From NCBI GenBank assembly GCA_008375315.1, contig CP032507.1, positions 2,097,001-2,161,000 on the forward strand: a DNA stretch of 64,000 nucleotides, read 5' to 3'. Source of the DNA: Ectothiorhodospiraceae bacterium BW-2 (GTDB lineage Bacteria > Pseudomonadota > Gammaproteobacteria > Thiohalomonadales > Thiohalomonadaceae). Shown here in pieces: positions 9,909 to 19,096 of the stretch. The notes under the pieces were generated by a model, which worked only from the letters and a program-made list of their open reading frames with translations, did no database searches and was not told where the DNA came from. Both the position numbers and the translations under genes were made by a program. Every line of letters starts with the position of its first letter. Position 1 is the stretch's first letter.

Positions 9909-12166
9909 GAGATAGCCTCAATCAACTCCACCTAGAGCTAGAGGCGGCGACGACGCTGCCGTTGGCGCTAGAGCTGACGGTCAACGGTCTGCAGCAGCTA
10001 CTGGATGTCGCGGTCTGCTCTATCTATCTGCATGATGAGTCGAAGCACGATTTGGTGATGGTCGCTACCGCCGGCCTAAACCACCACTCTATCGGCCAGG
10101 TGCGGCTGACGCTCGATCAGGGAATTGTCGGGCTGGTGGCGCAGCGAGCCGAGCCGATTCATCTAACCGATGCCCCCGAACACGCCCGTTTTCGCTTCTT
10201 TCCCGAGATTGGTGAGGAGGGGTTGACCACCTTTTTGGGGGTGCCGATTATCGATCGGCGCGAAAATATGGGGGTGATGACGCTACAGCAGCCCACTGGT
10301 GCCTTTTCAGATGAGGTGTCGAGCCAGTTAGTCACCTTTGCCGCTCAACTCGCCCGCATTGTGACCCGTTTTAACGGCCTAGAGGCGCTCAATCTGCCCG
10401 GTGGGGGGCGGCTGAAGCGACGAGACGCCGCGGAGAGGCGCCACTATCAGGCGATTAGCGGTGCCCCTGGGGTCGCCTTTGGCAAGGCGGTGGTGATCGA
10501 TAGTGAGCTTGATCTCGCCTCGGTGACTGAGCAGAAGCCGGGCGATAGTGCGACGGAGCTACAACGGCTGCGTCAGGCGATCGACGCGGTAGATCTAGAT
10601 CTCCATGCGATGCGAGATAACTGGGATGAGCTGCTGCCTGAGGGCGATAGGGCGCTATTCGATGTTTACAGTATGATGCTACAGAGCAGTAGTTTTGCGG
10701 TCGAGATGGAGCGCCACATTGTCAACCAAGGCTGTGGCGCGGCGACTGCGGTGCGCAATGTGGTGGCGAGCCACATGGAGCTATTCGCCCAGATGAGCGA
10801 TCCCTATCTGCGCCAGCGGGGGGAGGATGTCTATGAGTTAGGGCGTCGTATTGTCGAAAAGCTACAAGATGGCACTGCCGGGGCGGAGAAGCACTACCCC
10901 CGCAACACTATTTTAGTTGCACGGGAGATCACCGCCGCGATGATGGCGGAGGTGCCGGCTAAACGGCTAAAGGGGATTATTTCGCTCCAGGGCTCTCGCA
11001 CCTCCCATAGCGCTATTTTGGCGCGGGCGCTAAAAATTCCGGCGATTTTGGGGCTGGAGAATCTGGCAATGAACCAGCTCTCGGGGATGGAGATCGGCAT
11101 GGATGGTGCTAGTGGCGATCTCTATATCAAACCCTCGACCATTACCCGCAAGGCGCTGCGGGTGAAGCAGCAGCTACGACAGGAGGAGCAGCAGCAGTTT
11201 GAGACGATTCGAGAGCTACCGGCCGAGACGCTAGATGGTGTGCGGATAAAACTCTACGCCAATTCGGGCCTCATGGCCGATCTTGATGATGCGATTAGCT
11301 GCGGCGCTGAGGGGATAGGGCTCTATCGTACTGAATATCCATTTATGATTCAAAATCGCTTCCCCGGTGAGGAGGAGCAGCTAAAGATCTACCGTAAGGT
11401 GCTACAGACGCTCGCCCCCCAGCCGGTGACGATGCGCACGCTCGATATTGGCGGCGATAAGGCGCTGCCCTACTTTCCGATTCAAGAGTCGAACCCCTTT
11501 CTAGGCTGGCGCGGGATCCGCTTTACCCTCGACCACCCCGACATCTTTCTAGTTCAGGTGCGAGCGATGTTGCGGGCTAATATTGGGTTGGGAAATTTGC
11601 GAATTTTGCTGCCGATGATTACCAATTTGAGCGAGCTCGATAGTGCGCTAATGCTGATTCAGCAGGCCTATCAGGAGCTACAGGGGGAGAGCAAACGGGT
11701 CGAGTTACCGCCGCTCGGAGCGATGATTGAGGTGCCCTCAGCGGTCTATCAGGCCCACTGTATTGCTCGTAAGGTCGATTTTCTCTCCATCGGCAGTAAC
11801 GATTTAACCCAATATCTGCTGGCGGTCGATAGAAATAATGCCCGGGTCGCGGGGCTATACGACTCGTTTCATCCGGCGGTTATTCAGGCGTTAGCCCAGG
11901 TGGTTCGGGCAGCGAATGAGCAGCGGACCGAGCTGAGTATCTGTGGCGAGATGGCCGGTGATCCCGATGCGGCGAGGTTGTTAATCGGTCTTGGGATTGA
12001 GAATTTAAGTATGAACGCCTCCTCCATTCCGGAGGTGAAGCAGTCGATTCGCCAAACGAGCATGGCACAGCTACGAGAGCAGGTGGAGAGGCTGCTCGAT
12101 GCCGAGAGCGCTAGCGAGGTGGCCTCGGGGTTACAGAGGGTTTTAGGGCGGCAGCGCCTCTACTAG
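9905..12166 (+). CDS. ptsP: Phosphoenolpyruvate-protein phosphotransferase PtsP (nitrogen PTS enzyme I)
   Basis: 753 residues. An N-terminal GAF domain (about 15-155) precedes the PEP-utilising enzyme I body, which starts near [13 protein letters not shown]. The phosphohistidine is H368 in [11 protein letters not shown], and the C-terminal TIM barrel has [26 protein letters not shown] and the active-site cysteine in CGEMAGDP. The protein takes phosphate from PEP and passes it to NPr in the regulatory nitrogen PTS; NPr and EIIA-Ntr are not in this window. The GAF domain is expected to sense nitrogen status. The 3' end overlaps the convergent waaF gene by 24 bases with no terminator between them. 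Confidence 0.96.
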   Translation: MRDSLNQLHLELEAATTLPLALELTVNGLQQLLDVAVCSIYLHDESKHDLVMVATAGLNHHSIGQVRLTLDQGIVGLVAQRAEPIHLTDAPEHARFRFFPEIGEEGLTTFLGVPIIDRRENMGVMTLQQPTGAFSDEVSSQLVTFAAQLARIVTRFNGLEALNLPGGGRLKRRDAAERRHYQAISGAPGVAFGKAVVIDSELDLASVTEQKPGDSATELQRLRQAIDAVDLDLHAMRDNWDELLPEGDRALFDVYSMMLQSSSFAVEMERHIVNQGCGAATAVRNVVASHMELFAQMSDPYLRQRGEDVYELGRRIVEKLQDGTAGAEKHYPRNTILVAREITAAMMAEVPAKRLKGIISLQGSRTSHSAILARALKIPAILGLENLAMNQLSGMEIGMDGASGDLYIKPSTITRKALRVKQQLRQEEQQQFETIRELPAETLDGVRIKLYANSGLMADLDDAISCGAEGIGLYRTEYPFMIQNRFPGEEEQLKIYRKVLQTLAPQPVTMRTLDIGGDKALPYFPIQESNPFLGWRGIRFTLDHPDIFLVQVRAMLRANIGLGNLRILLPMITNLSELDSALMLIQQAYQELQGESKRVELPPLGAMIEVPSAVYQAHCIARKVDFLSIGSNDLTQYLLAVDRNNARVAGLYDSFHPAVIQALAQVVRAANEQRTELSICGEMAGDPDAARLLIGLGIENLSMNASSIPEVKQSIRQTSMAQLREQVERLLDAESASEVASGLQRVLGRQRLY

Positions 12167-13171
12167 CTGGTGTGGAGTAAGCCGCTGTAGGCAGTCGGTA
12201 TGGCCTAGCGGGCAGTGGCGTTTAAAGCAGGGGCTGCACGGTAGCTTTAGCGTCATCATGGTGCGCTTGGGCGTGAGTGGCGGGGTGTAGTCGGGGCTGG
12301 AGGAGCCGTAAATGGCCACAACTTGGATGCCGACCGCGGCGGCGATATGCATTAACCCCGAATCGTTACTCACCGCGCAGTGGCAGAGGGCGAGTAGATC
12401 AATCGCCTCGGTGAGTGAGGTTTTGCCGCAGAGGTTTTGCAGCGGCCGTTGGCTTAAGGCGGTAATTGTCTCGGCGTTGGGGCGATCTTTGGCCGAGCCG
12501 AGTAGCCATAGCTGATAGCCTCTATCGTATAACTGCTGTGCTAAGGTGGCAAAGTGGTGCGCCGGCCACTGTTTGGCTGGGCCATATTCGGCACCGGTGA
12601 GCAGCGCGATAGCCGGAGAGTCGGAGGCAAGGCGCAGCCGCTGTCGTAGCTGCTGTTGCTGCTCTCTATCGACCCTTAGTTTGGGAAAGGGGGTGGGGGG
12701 CGGCAGGGGAGCGTTAGTCGGGTAGCCGAGGGCGACATAGCGCTGTACGGTTTGGGTCAGTAGGCGCCTGTTTAGGGGGCGTAGATCGTTGAGTAGCCCG
12801 TAGCGCATCTCACCACGATAGCCTGTGCGCAGGGGTGTCTGGGCTAGCCACGGAATGAGTGCCGCCTTCCAAGCGCGGGGCAGGGTTATCGCCTGCTGGT
12901 AGTGTTGTTGACGCAGCGAGCTACCGAGGCGATAGCGCTCGCTCCAACCAAATTGGCCGTGGCCGACCGCCAGTGGCAGGGCGCGATCCACCTCTGGCAT
13001 TCGTTGCAGTAGCGGTAGTGACCAGGGGGGGGCAACGACATCGATAAGGGCTCCACTGTGGCGCTGTTTGAGGCTGATAAACAGGCTCTGCGCCATGACC
13101 ATATCGCCAATCCAGGCCGGTCCGATAATGAGTCGCCTATCTATTGACTTAACTCGTGGTGTCGCTGCCAC
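12143..13171 (-). CDS. waaF: ADP-heptose:LPS heptosyltransferase II (WaaF-like, GT9)
   Basis: 342 residues of the GT9 family. The N-terminus LIIGPAWIGDMVMAQSL and the block YRGEMRYGLLNDLR are close to WaaF. The C-terminal nucleotide-sugar site has GAEYGPAKQWP and SNDSGLMHIAAAVG, followed by CSPCFKRHCPLGHTDCL, the cysteine-rich tail common in this enzyme. It adds the second heptose to the LPS inner core. The chosen ATG overlaps the upstream aldo/keto reductase gene by 31 bases; the core begins about residue 12, so a start closer to RRLIIG is possible. The heptose donor is made through hldE two genes upstream. Ends convergently inside ptsP. Confidence 0.92.
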   Translation of the reverse strand: MAATPRVKSIDRRLIIGPAWIGDMVMAQSLFISLKQRHSGALIDVVAPPWSLPLLQRMPEVDRALPLAVGHGQFGWSERYRLGSSLRQQHYQQAITLPRAWKAALIPWLAQTPLRTGYRGEMRYGLLNDLRPLNRRLLTQTVQRYVALGYPTNAPLPPPTPFPKLRVDREQQQQLRQRLRLASDSPAIALLTGAEYGPAKQWPAHHFATLAQQLYDRGYQLWLLGSAKDRPNAETITALSQRPLQNLCGKTSLTEAIDLLALCHCAVSNDSGLMHIAAAVGIQVVAIYGSSSPDYTPPLTPKRTMMTLKLPCSPCFKRHCPLGHTDCLQRLTPHQLVEALPP

Positions 13172-13971
13172 TGCGCTACTGTTGCGATATTGGCCTGTAG
13201 ATGCTTTGGGTTGATAGTTCCCACAATCATGGAGCTCACCGCCGGTTGCGAGAGCACAAACTGCAGTGCCGCCTCCACGCCGCCACCGCCAGCGGCACGA
13301 TCCGCATGGCCACTCTGTAGCCCCTTTTTTATCACCACACCCCGATTTAACTCAGCCGCTCGTTGTAGCACCGGCAGCTCATCGGTATAGGCGGGGTTGA
13401 TGGTTGCCATCACCACATCCATGTTCTCGACACACCAGAGCCCGCCGGCAACCGTTTTGGTGGAGAGCCCTACTGCTCGAATTAAGCCGCGTAGCTTCAG
13501 CTCTAGCAGGGTGTCACAGATCGGTTGCTGCTCAATAATCGCCATGTCATCGCCGTGGGAGTGGACTAAAACGACATCAAGATAGTCGCGTTTAAGGCGA
13601 CGCAGGCTCTGTTCGACAGAGGCAATGGTGGCGTGACGGCTAAAATCGAAGTGGGAGTGGCCGTCGATAAACTGCTCTCCGACCTTCCCGATTACGACCC
13701 AGTCGTGACGGTGGGGGAGGAGTTGACCTAAGCGCTCCTCCGAGCTGCCATAGGCGGGGGCGGTATCGAGGGTATTGATGCCGCTCTCCCACGCGAGCTC
13801 TAGCAGTTGTGCCACCGCTCTATCGTCGGGGAGTTCAAACCCTTGGGGATATTTTACCTGTTGATTGCGACCGATTTTAACCGTTCCTAGCCCTAGCGGG
13901 CTGACGCTGATTCCGGTCTCTCCTAAAAGATGGCGTTGCATGGGCGCTACTGTTAATCGCTCTTTAGCCAC
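13141..13971 (-). CDS. Aldo/keto reductase family protein
   Basis: 276 residues. The fold and catalytic set of the aldo/keto reductase superfamily are visible: LGLGTVKIG at the N-terminus, the tetrad Asp and Tyr in LDTAPAYGSSEERLG, the lysine in VIGKVG and the histidine in VLVHSHG, then a late cofactor region SMIVGTINPKHL. Substrate cannot be predicted. It is wedged between hldE and waaF with overlaps on both sides (8 bases with hldE, 31 with waaF), so it is translated with LPS heptose genes, but I would not assign it to that pathway on position alone. Confidence 0.9.
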   Translation of the reverse strand: MAKERLTVAPMQRHLLGETGISVSPLGLGTVKIGRNQQVKYPQGFELPDDRAVAQLLELAWESGINTLDTAPAYGSSEERLGQLLPHRHDWVVIGKVGEQFIDGHSHFDFSRHATIASVEQSLRRLKRDYLDVVLVHSHGDDMAIIEQQPICDTLLELKLRGLIRAVGLSTKTVAGGLWCVENMDVVMATINPAYTDELPVLQRAAELNRGVVIKKGLQSGHADRAAGGGGVEAALQFVLSQPAVSSMIVGTINPKHLQANIATVAQWQRHHELSQ

Positions 13972-15403
13972 GCTTTTTTGTGGTTCGAATTGAGCCGATA
14001 ATTGCGGTGGTGGAGAGATTATCGAGATAGCTCATCACGCTAACCTCGCCGCCGGCGGCGCGAACGCACTCGCCACCGGGTATGTTATCGGGATCGTTAT
14101 CCCCCCCTTTGACTAAGATATCGGGGGTGACTGCGCAGATCAGGCGGGTTGGGGTATCTTCACTAAAGCCGACGACCCAATCGACACAGTGGAGCGCCGC
14201 CACGACCTGCATCCGTCGGTTCTGGCTGTTGACTGGGCGCTCTTCGCCTTTAAGTCGCTTGACGGAGGCATCATCATTGATGGCGACGATTAACCTCTCC
14301 CCTAGTCGAGCCGCCTCCTCTAGGTAGGTGACATGGCCGGCGTGTAGAATGTCGAAACAGCCGTTGGTCATCACGACCTTTTCACCGTGGGCTTTGGCCT
14401 CCTGCACCAGCGCTAGGAGCTGGGTTTCGTTAACGATCCCTTTATCGACACTATCTTGCTGTCGTAGCGCCTGGCTTAGTTCGGTGGTGTTGACCGTTGC
14501 CGTACCGAGCTTACCGACGACAATGCCGGCAGCGAGATTGGCCAGTTCGGTCGCCTGTTTGAGCGAGTAGCCGCTCGCTAGTGCCGCACCGAGGGTGGCA
14601 ATGACCGTATCGCCCGCGCCGGTGACATCAAACACCTCCCGAGCGCGGGTGGGGCAGTGGAACGGCGGCTGATTAGGCTCTAACAGGGTCATGCCCGCTT
14701 CGCTGCGGGTAATTAATAGCGCCTCTAGCTTAAGGTGCTCCATGAGTTGGCTCCCTCTGCTAACCAGAGTCTGCTCATCGGGACAGCTACCGACGACCCG
14801 CTCTAGCTCGTGCAGATTAGGGGTGAGTAGGGTGGCGCCGCGATAGGGGGTAAAGTCATCCCCTTTCGGATCAATTATCACAGCTTTGCCGGCAGCACGG
14901 GCTGCGCTAATAAAGGGTTGCGGGGCGGCGAGAGTCCCCTTGCGGTAGTCGGAGAGGATCACGACGTCGCACGCTGAGAGCTGTTCATGGTAACGAACTA
15001 GTAGCTGCTGTTGTGAGGCGGGGGGGAGCGTCTGCTCAATATCGAGTCGAATGAGCTGCTGGTGGCGGCTCATGACCCGCAGTTTGACGGTGGTGGGGTG
15101 CTGTTTGAGCCGGTTGAAGTGGCACTCTATCTGGGCGTGGCCTAACTTGAGCTGGAGCGCCTCTGCCGCTTCGTCATCGCCGGTGGTACCGGTTAGGCTG
15201 ACCCGACAGCCGAGGGCGGCTAAGTTGAGAGCGACATTCGCTGCCCCGCCGGGGCGCTCTTCACACTCACCGATGTTGACCACCGGTACCGGTGCCTCAG
15301 GTGAGATGCGGGAGGTATCGCCATGCCAGTAGCGATCTAGCATTAGATCGCCACAGACGAGCACTCGGTGGTGGTGAAACGGGGGCAGCAGTAGGGTCTG
15401 CAT
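13964..15403 (-). CDS. hldE: Bifunctional heptose-7-phosphate kinase / heptose-1-phosphate adenylyltransferase HldE
   Basis: 479 residues, near the 477 of E. coli HldE. The N-terminal PfkB-type kinase (about 1-320) has GGAANVALNLAALG and the catalytic DVTGAGDTV. The C-terminal nucleotidyltransferase (about 345-479) has TNGCFDILHAGHVTYLEEA and INDDASVKRLKG. Together they phosphorylate D-glycero-D-manno-heptose 7-phosphate at C1 and adenylylate it to make the ADP-heptose precursor used by waaF downstream. Starts 9 bases after the zinc-finger gene on the same strand, so the minus-strand genes from ilvE onward probably form one operon. Confidence 0.96.
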   Translation of the reverse strand: MQTLLLPPFHHHRVLVCGDLMLDRYWHGDTSRISPEAPVPVVNIGECEERPGGAANVALNLAALGCRVSLTGTTGDDEAAEALQLKLGHAQIECHFNRLKQHPTTVKLRVMSRHQQLIRLDIEQTLPPASQQQLLVRYHEQLSACDVVILSDYRKGTLAAPQPFISAARAAGKAVIIDPKGDDFTPYRGATLLTPNLHELERVVGSCPDEQTLVSRGSQLMEHLKLEALLITRSEAGMTLLEPNQPPFHCPTRAREVFDVTGAGDTVIATLGAALASGYSLKQATELANLAAGIVVGKLGTATVNTTELSQALRQQDSVDKGIVNETQLLALVQEAKAHGEKVVMTNGCFDILHAGHVTYLEEAARLGERLIVAINDDASVKRLKGEERPVNSQNRRMQVVAALHCVDWVVGFSEDTPTRLICAVTPDILVKGGDNDPDNIPGGECVRAAGGEVSVMSYLDNLSTTAIIGSIRTTKKRG

Positions 15404-15412
15404 CGGGCTACC

Positions 15413-15589
15413 TTAATCACTCTCCGGAAGATGGTACTCGGCACCGCAGTAGGGGCACTTCGCTCTACCGCTAGCCTCAATATCGAGAAAGACGCGGGGG
15501 TGGCTATTCCAGAGGGTCTCGGCGGGGCGAGGGCAGTGGAGCGGTAGCTCGCTGCGTTCAATGGTGATAGGGGAGGTAGCGGGGATCAT
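15413..15589 (-). CDS. Small zinc-finger domain protein (zf-CHCC type)
   Basis: A 58-residue reading frame that fills the gap between ilvE and hldE. The protein reads MIPATSPITIERSELPLHCP at its start and contains C-x(n)-H followed by CPYCG, giving a C-H-C-C zinc-binding set like that of the zf-CHCC family (related to the complex I accessory subunit NDUFS6). Small proteins of this family are commonly found next to ilvE and LPS core genes in gammaproteobacteria, which supports the call. The gene lies 9 bases upstream of hldE and 28 bases after the ilvE stop. A longer frame on the same strand (15343-15561) overlaps it but has no family features. Confidence 0.85.
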   Translation of the reverse strand: MIPATSPITIERSELPLHCPRPAETLWNSHPRVFLDIEASGRAKCPYCGAEYHLPESD

Positions 15590-15617
15590 GATTCGACTCC
15601 TGACAATTTGAATAGCG

Positions 15618-16538
15618 CTATAGGTAGCTTAACCAACTATCGGTGACCGGGTGGCGGCCGTGGACGGCATCAAAATAGAGGCTCTGTAGCTTTTCGGTGA
15701 TTGGCCCGCGGCTACCGGAGCCGATAGGGCGGTTATCGACTTCACGAATGGGGGTGACTTCGGCGGCGGTGCCGGTAAAGAACGCCTCATCGGCGATATA
15801 GACCTCATCTCGGGTGATGCGCTTCTCTTTGACCTCAATGCCTAACTCTGCTGCGAGATGGAAAATGGTCTTGCGGGTGATGCCATCGAGCGCTGAGGTG
15901 AGATCGGGGGTAATCAGTCTGCCATCTTGGACGAGGAAGATATTTTCGCCACTCCCTTCGGCGACATAGCCTTCGTTATCGAGCAGCATCGCCTCATCGT
16001 AGCCGCAGCTAATCGCCTCCTGTAGGGCGAGCATCGAGTTCATGTAGTTACCGTTCGCTTTCGCTTTACACATGGTGATGTTGACATGGTGGCGAGTGTA
16101 GGAGGAGGTGCGAATGCGAATGCCCCTCTCCATCCCCTCGGCCCCTAGGTAAGCTCCCCAAGACCAAGCGGCAACGATGGTATGCACCTTTAGGTTATCG
16201 GCTCGCAGCCCCATCCCCTCCGAGCCGTAGAAGCACATCGGACGGATATAGGCCGATTCGAGGTTGTTCTCTCGCACCGCCTGTCGCTGAGCCTGATTGA
16301 GCGTCTCTTTATCGAACGGCAGCGCCATCTGCAAAATATGGGCCGACCGAAAGAGGCGGTCGGTGTGATCCTGTAGCCGGAAGATGGCGGTTCCCCGCTC
16401 GCCTTTATAGGCTCTCACCCCCTCAAACACCCCCATGCCGTAGTGCAGGGTGTGGGTTAGGACATGAGTCTGCGCCTCACGCCAGGGAACCATCTCACCA
16501 TCCATCCAAATTACGCCGTCACGATCTGCCATGCTCAT
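15618..16538 (-). CDS. ilvE: Branched-chain amino acid aminotransferase IlvE
   Basis: 306 residues from the chosen start MSMADRDGVIWMDG, which matches the usual gammaproteobacterial IlvE N-terminus and has GAGGAG about 11 bases upstream. An in-frame ATG at 16589 would add 17 unconserved residues. Fold-type IV PLP aminotransferase features are HTLHYGMGVFEG, the PLP-lysine region CKAKANGNYMNSMLA, AMLLDNEGYVAEGSGENIF and FFTGTAAEVTPI. It catalyses the last step of Leu, Ile and Val synthesis and the first of their breakdown. It is the first gene of the minus-strand group and diverges from the TPR lipoprotein gene across about 196 bases. Confidence 0.95.
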   Translation of the reverse strand: MSMADRDGVIWMDGEMVPWREAQTHVLTHTLHYGMGVFEGVRAYKGERGTAIFRLQDHTDRLFRSAHILQMALPFDKETLNQAQRQAVRENNLESAYIRPMCFYGSEGMGLRADNLKVHTIVAAWSWGAYLGAEGMERGIRIRTSSYTRHHVNITMCKAKANGNYMNSMLALQEAISCGYDEAMLLDNEGYVAEGSGENIFLVQDGRLITPDLTSALDGITRKTIFHLAAELGIEVKEKRITRDEVYIADEAFFTGTAAEVTPIREVDNRPIGSGSRGPITEKLQSLYFDAVHGRHPVTDSWLSYL

Positions 16539-16734
16539 GGGTCGTCTCACTCCTCTGCAAAATTGACTATTGACGCTATATTGCACCATAAAACTGAGCG
16601 TGGGGATACTCCATTTTGTGCTCTAGTTGCTGTTTTGATGCCCTCTTTTCGGTTAAAGTAGCGTTCAGATTGGTAAGGGTGGGTCGAGTTGGTTATGGCC
16701 TACGCAAAACGGGATGGTTTTAAAGATAGGTAAG

Positions 16735-18483
16735 ATGATGCGTTTGCTTCTCTCTTTTTGGCTGCTAATGGCAGTGGTGCAGTTCGCTGGTTGTAGTTCG
16801 CTGCAGGTTGATTCTGAACTTGAGGAGCCGGCTATTACCGTAGTCTCCCCCTCTCCACAGCAGGGAGAGAGCCCGGCCGTTAGTGTCAGTGCGCGATCGC
16901 GTGAGCTGCCTGAGGTGGAGCTGACCGCGCCGTTGATGATGGAGCTACTTATCGCTGAGATGGCCGATGTGGAGGGGCAGTACGGCATAGCAATGATCTA
17001 CTTTTTTGATACCGCTCAAAAGAGCCGTGATCCCCGCCTAGCGCAGCGGGCGACGCGGGCGGCGGTCTTTGCCAAAAACTACCCCTTTGCTGTTCAGGCG
17101 GCGGCGTTTTGGGTCGAGCTAGAGCCGCAACATCAGGAGGCTCGACAGGCGCTAATCTCGCTGCTGGTATCGCTTGATCGTTATCAGGAGGCGAAACCCC
17201 ATCTACAACAGCTAGCAGAGGCGCAGAGGCTACAGCAAGTTAGCAAGATACTGGCGCGAGCCGCTGACGCGAAGCAGGCGCTGGCGCTGTTCGATGATCT
17301 CTATCTGCCAGCAGAGCGCACTGCCGCACAGCACTATGTCGGTGCCGAGCTCGCTTTTGAGCTAAAGCAGTATGAGAGTGCGCTATCGCGGCTTAAATTA
17401 ATGGGGGAGGAGGAGACCCTGACGCTGGAGCAGCGGCAGCTACAGGCGAATGCGCTCTACCATAGCGGCGATATAGCCGCGGCGATTGAAGTGCTAGCGG
17501 AGCTGTTGCAGCGCTCTCCTGACGCGGCCACCATTCGGCTGCGCTACGCTAGAATGTTAATCGATAATAACCAGCTAGAGCAGGGGTATCAACAGCTTAA
17601 AATGCTCTCCGAGCAGCTACCTGATAACAGTGATGTGATCTACGGTCTAGGCCTTATCGCCTATAACGCTGGCCGCTATGATGAGGCTAAGGAGCAGTTT
17701 GAAAAGCTGCTGGCACTCAATAACCGTGTCGATATGGTTCGGCATACCTTAGGGCAGATTAGTGAGTTACAGCAGCAGCTAGCGCAGGCGATTGAGTGGT
17801 ATCTCCAGGTTGAGAAGGGGGAGTACTACATTCAGTCGCAGCTCCGGGCGGCAGTGCTGATGGCAGAGACAGGGTCGTTACAGCAGGCCCTAGCCCATCT
17901 CCAGCAGCTTCAGGTTGAGAGTGAACAGGAGCAGCTACAACTAGAGCTGATTCAGACCGAGCTGCTGGTGCAGGCTGGGCGGTATGATGAGGCGATGGCG
18001 CGTTATACCACCTTGTTGCAGCAGACGCCCGATAGTATAGAGCTGCGTTACGCGCGGGCGATGGTGGCTGAGAAGCTAGAGCAGTTAGCGCTGTTAGAGC
18101 AGGATTTGCGCCATGTGTTACAGCTAGAGCCCGATAACCATCAGGCGTTAAATGCGCTGGGCTATACGCTGGCAGATCGCACCGAACGGGCCGAGGAGGC
18201 GTATCAGTTAATCGAGAGGGCGTATCAGATCTCTCCCGATGATCCGGCGATTCTGGATAGTATGGGCTGGGCGCTCTACCGACTCGGACGCCTTGAGGAG
18301 GCGCTACAGTTTTTACAACAGGCAGCTGAGGCGCTCGAAGATGGGGAGATATTTGCCCATTTAGGCGAGGTGTTGTGGATGGCAGGCGAGCGCGAAGCAG
18401 CGCAGCAGGTGTGGCAGCGAGCGAAAGAGATCGATCCCGATAATCGAGTCCTGCGCCGTACTCTGCAGCGGCTGCTGCCTTGA
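16735..18483 (+). CDS. TPR-repeat outer-membrane lipoprotein (LbcA/PA4667-like by synteny)
   Basis: About 582 residues. The lipoprotein signal ends in FAGC (lipobox) after a hydrophobic stretch beginning MMRLLLSFW, and AGG lies 5 bases upstream of ATG 16735; an earlier in-frame ATG at 16714 is less likely. At least eight tetratricopeptide-type helical pairs follow, for example YEVIYGLGLIAYNAGRY-like and ILDSMGWALYRLGRLEEAL. The position directly upstream of lolB, ispE, tRNA-Gln, prs, rplY, pth and ychF is that of PA4667 in Pseudomonas, whose product LbcA is an adaptor for the periplasmic protease CtpA. The role in this organism is therefore inferred from synteny and architecture, not from residue-level matches. 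Confidence 0.88.
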   Translation: MMRLLLSFWLLMAVVQFAGCSSLQVDSELEEPAITVVSPSPQQGESPAVSVSARSRELPEVELTAPLMMELLIAEMADVEGQYGIAMIYFFDTAQKSRDPRLAQRATRAAVFAKNYPFAVQAAAFWVELEPQHQEARQALISLLVSLDRYQEAKPHLQQLAEAQRLQQVSKILARAADAKQALALFDDLYLPAERTAAQHYVGAELAFELKQYESALSRLKLMGEEETLTLEQRQLQANALYHSGDIAAAIEVLAELLQRSPDAATIRLRYARMLIDNNQLEQGYQQLKMLSEQLPDNSDVIYGLGLIAYNAGRYDEAKEQFEKLLALNNRVDMVRHTLGQISELQQQLAQAIEWYLQVEKGEYYIQSQLRAAVLMAETGSLQQALAHLQQLQVESEQEQLQLELIQTELLVQAGRYDEAMARYTTLLQQTPDSIELRYARAMVAEKLEQLALLEQDLRHVLQLEPDNHQALNALGYTLADRTERAEEAYQLIERAYQISPDDPAILDSMGWALYRLGRLEEALQFLQQAAEALEDGEIFAHLGEVLWMAGEREAAQQVWQRAKEIDPDNRVLRRTLQRLLP

Positions 18484-18499
18484 TGGTCGAGCCCTTGTC

Positions 18500-19096
18500 G
18501 TGATCATCGTCGTTGTCGCTTTGGTTCTGCTGCTAGGGGGGTGTGCTGTTTCGGTAGCGCCGGAGCTGCCCTATCTCTCCCATCTCACCCCGCAGCAGCA
18601 GCAGCAGCGCTTGATCGCTTGGGAGTTTGGTGGCCGAGTGGTGGTCAATATGGCTAGCGAGAGCTGGCCGGCCTCGCTACGCTGGCAGCAGGTGGCTAGT
18701 GGCTACCGTCTGGCGATTGAGGCGCCCTTAGGGCAGGGGAGCTTGCGACTGAGTGGGGGGGGCTCTGAGGTGTTGCTAGAGAGTGACACGGGGGAGCAGT
18801 GGCGAGCTGGTTCGGCCAGAGAGCTACTACAGCAGCAGTTAGGATGGGAGCTGCCGCTGGAGAGTCTGCGCTACTGGGTTGTCGGGGTGCCGGCACCGGG
18901 CGAGTTTCGCCAGCGGTTGAGCCGAGAGGGCGATATGGCGCTGTTAGAGCAGCAGGGGTGGCAGTTAGAGTTAAGCGGCTACCGCCCCTACGACGGCTAC
19001 CGCCTGCCGCATAAAATTATCGCCCGCGCTGAGGATAGTAGCGTTAAAGTGGCGATTAGTCGCTGGCAGCTCGGCCTTGGTGAGCTATCGTTATGA
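18500..19096 (+). CDS. lolB: Outer-membrane lipoprotein receptor LolB
   Basis: 198 residues from a GTG start. The signal peptide ends in the lipobox LLGGC within the first 16 residues. The body has the LolB pattern FGGRVVV then LRWQQVASGYRLAIEAPLG and a C-terminal YRLPHKIIAR followed by VKVAISRW. LolB accepts lipoproteins from the carrier LolA and inserts them in the inner leaflet of the outer membrane. It lies between the TPR lipoprotein and ispE, as in other gammaproteobacteria, and its stop overlaps the ispE start by 4 bases (ATGA). Confidence 0.93.
   Translation: MIIVVVALVLLLGGCAVSVAPELPYLSHLTPQQQQQRLIAWEFGGRVVVNMASESWPASLRWQQVASGYRLAIEAPLGQGSLRLSGGGSEVLLESDTGEQWRAGSARELLQQQLGWELPLESLRYWVVGVPAPGEFRQRLSREGDMALLEQQGWQLELSGYRPYDGYRLPHKIIARAEDSSVKVAISRWQLGLGELSL

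Noticed and set aside
15343-15561. 72-codon minus-strand frame overlapping the zinc-finger gene
   Set aside because: The overlapping 58-codon frame at 15413-15589 has the C-H-C-C zinc motif and correct spacing to hldE; this one has none.
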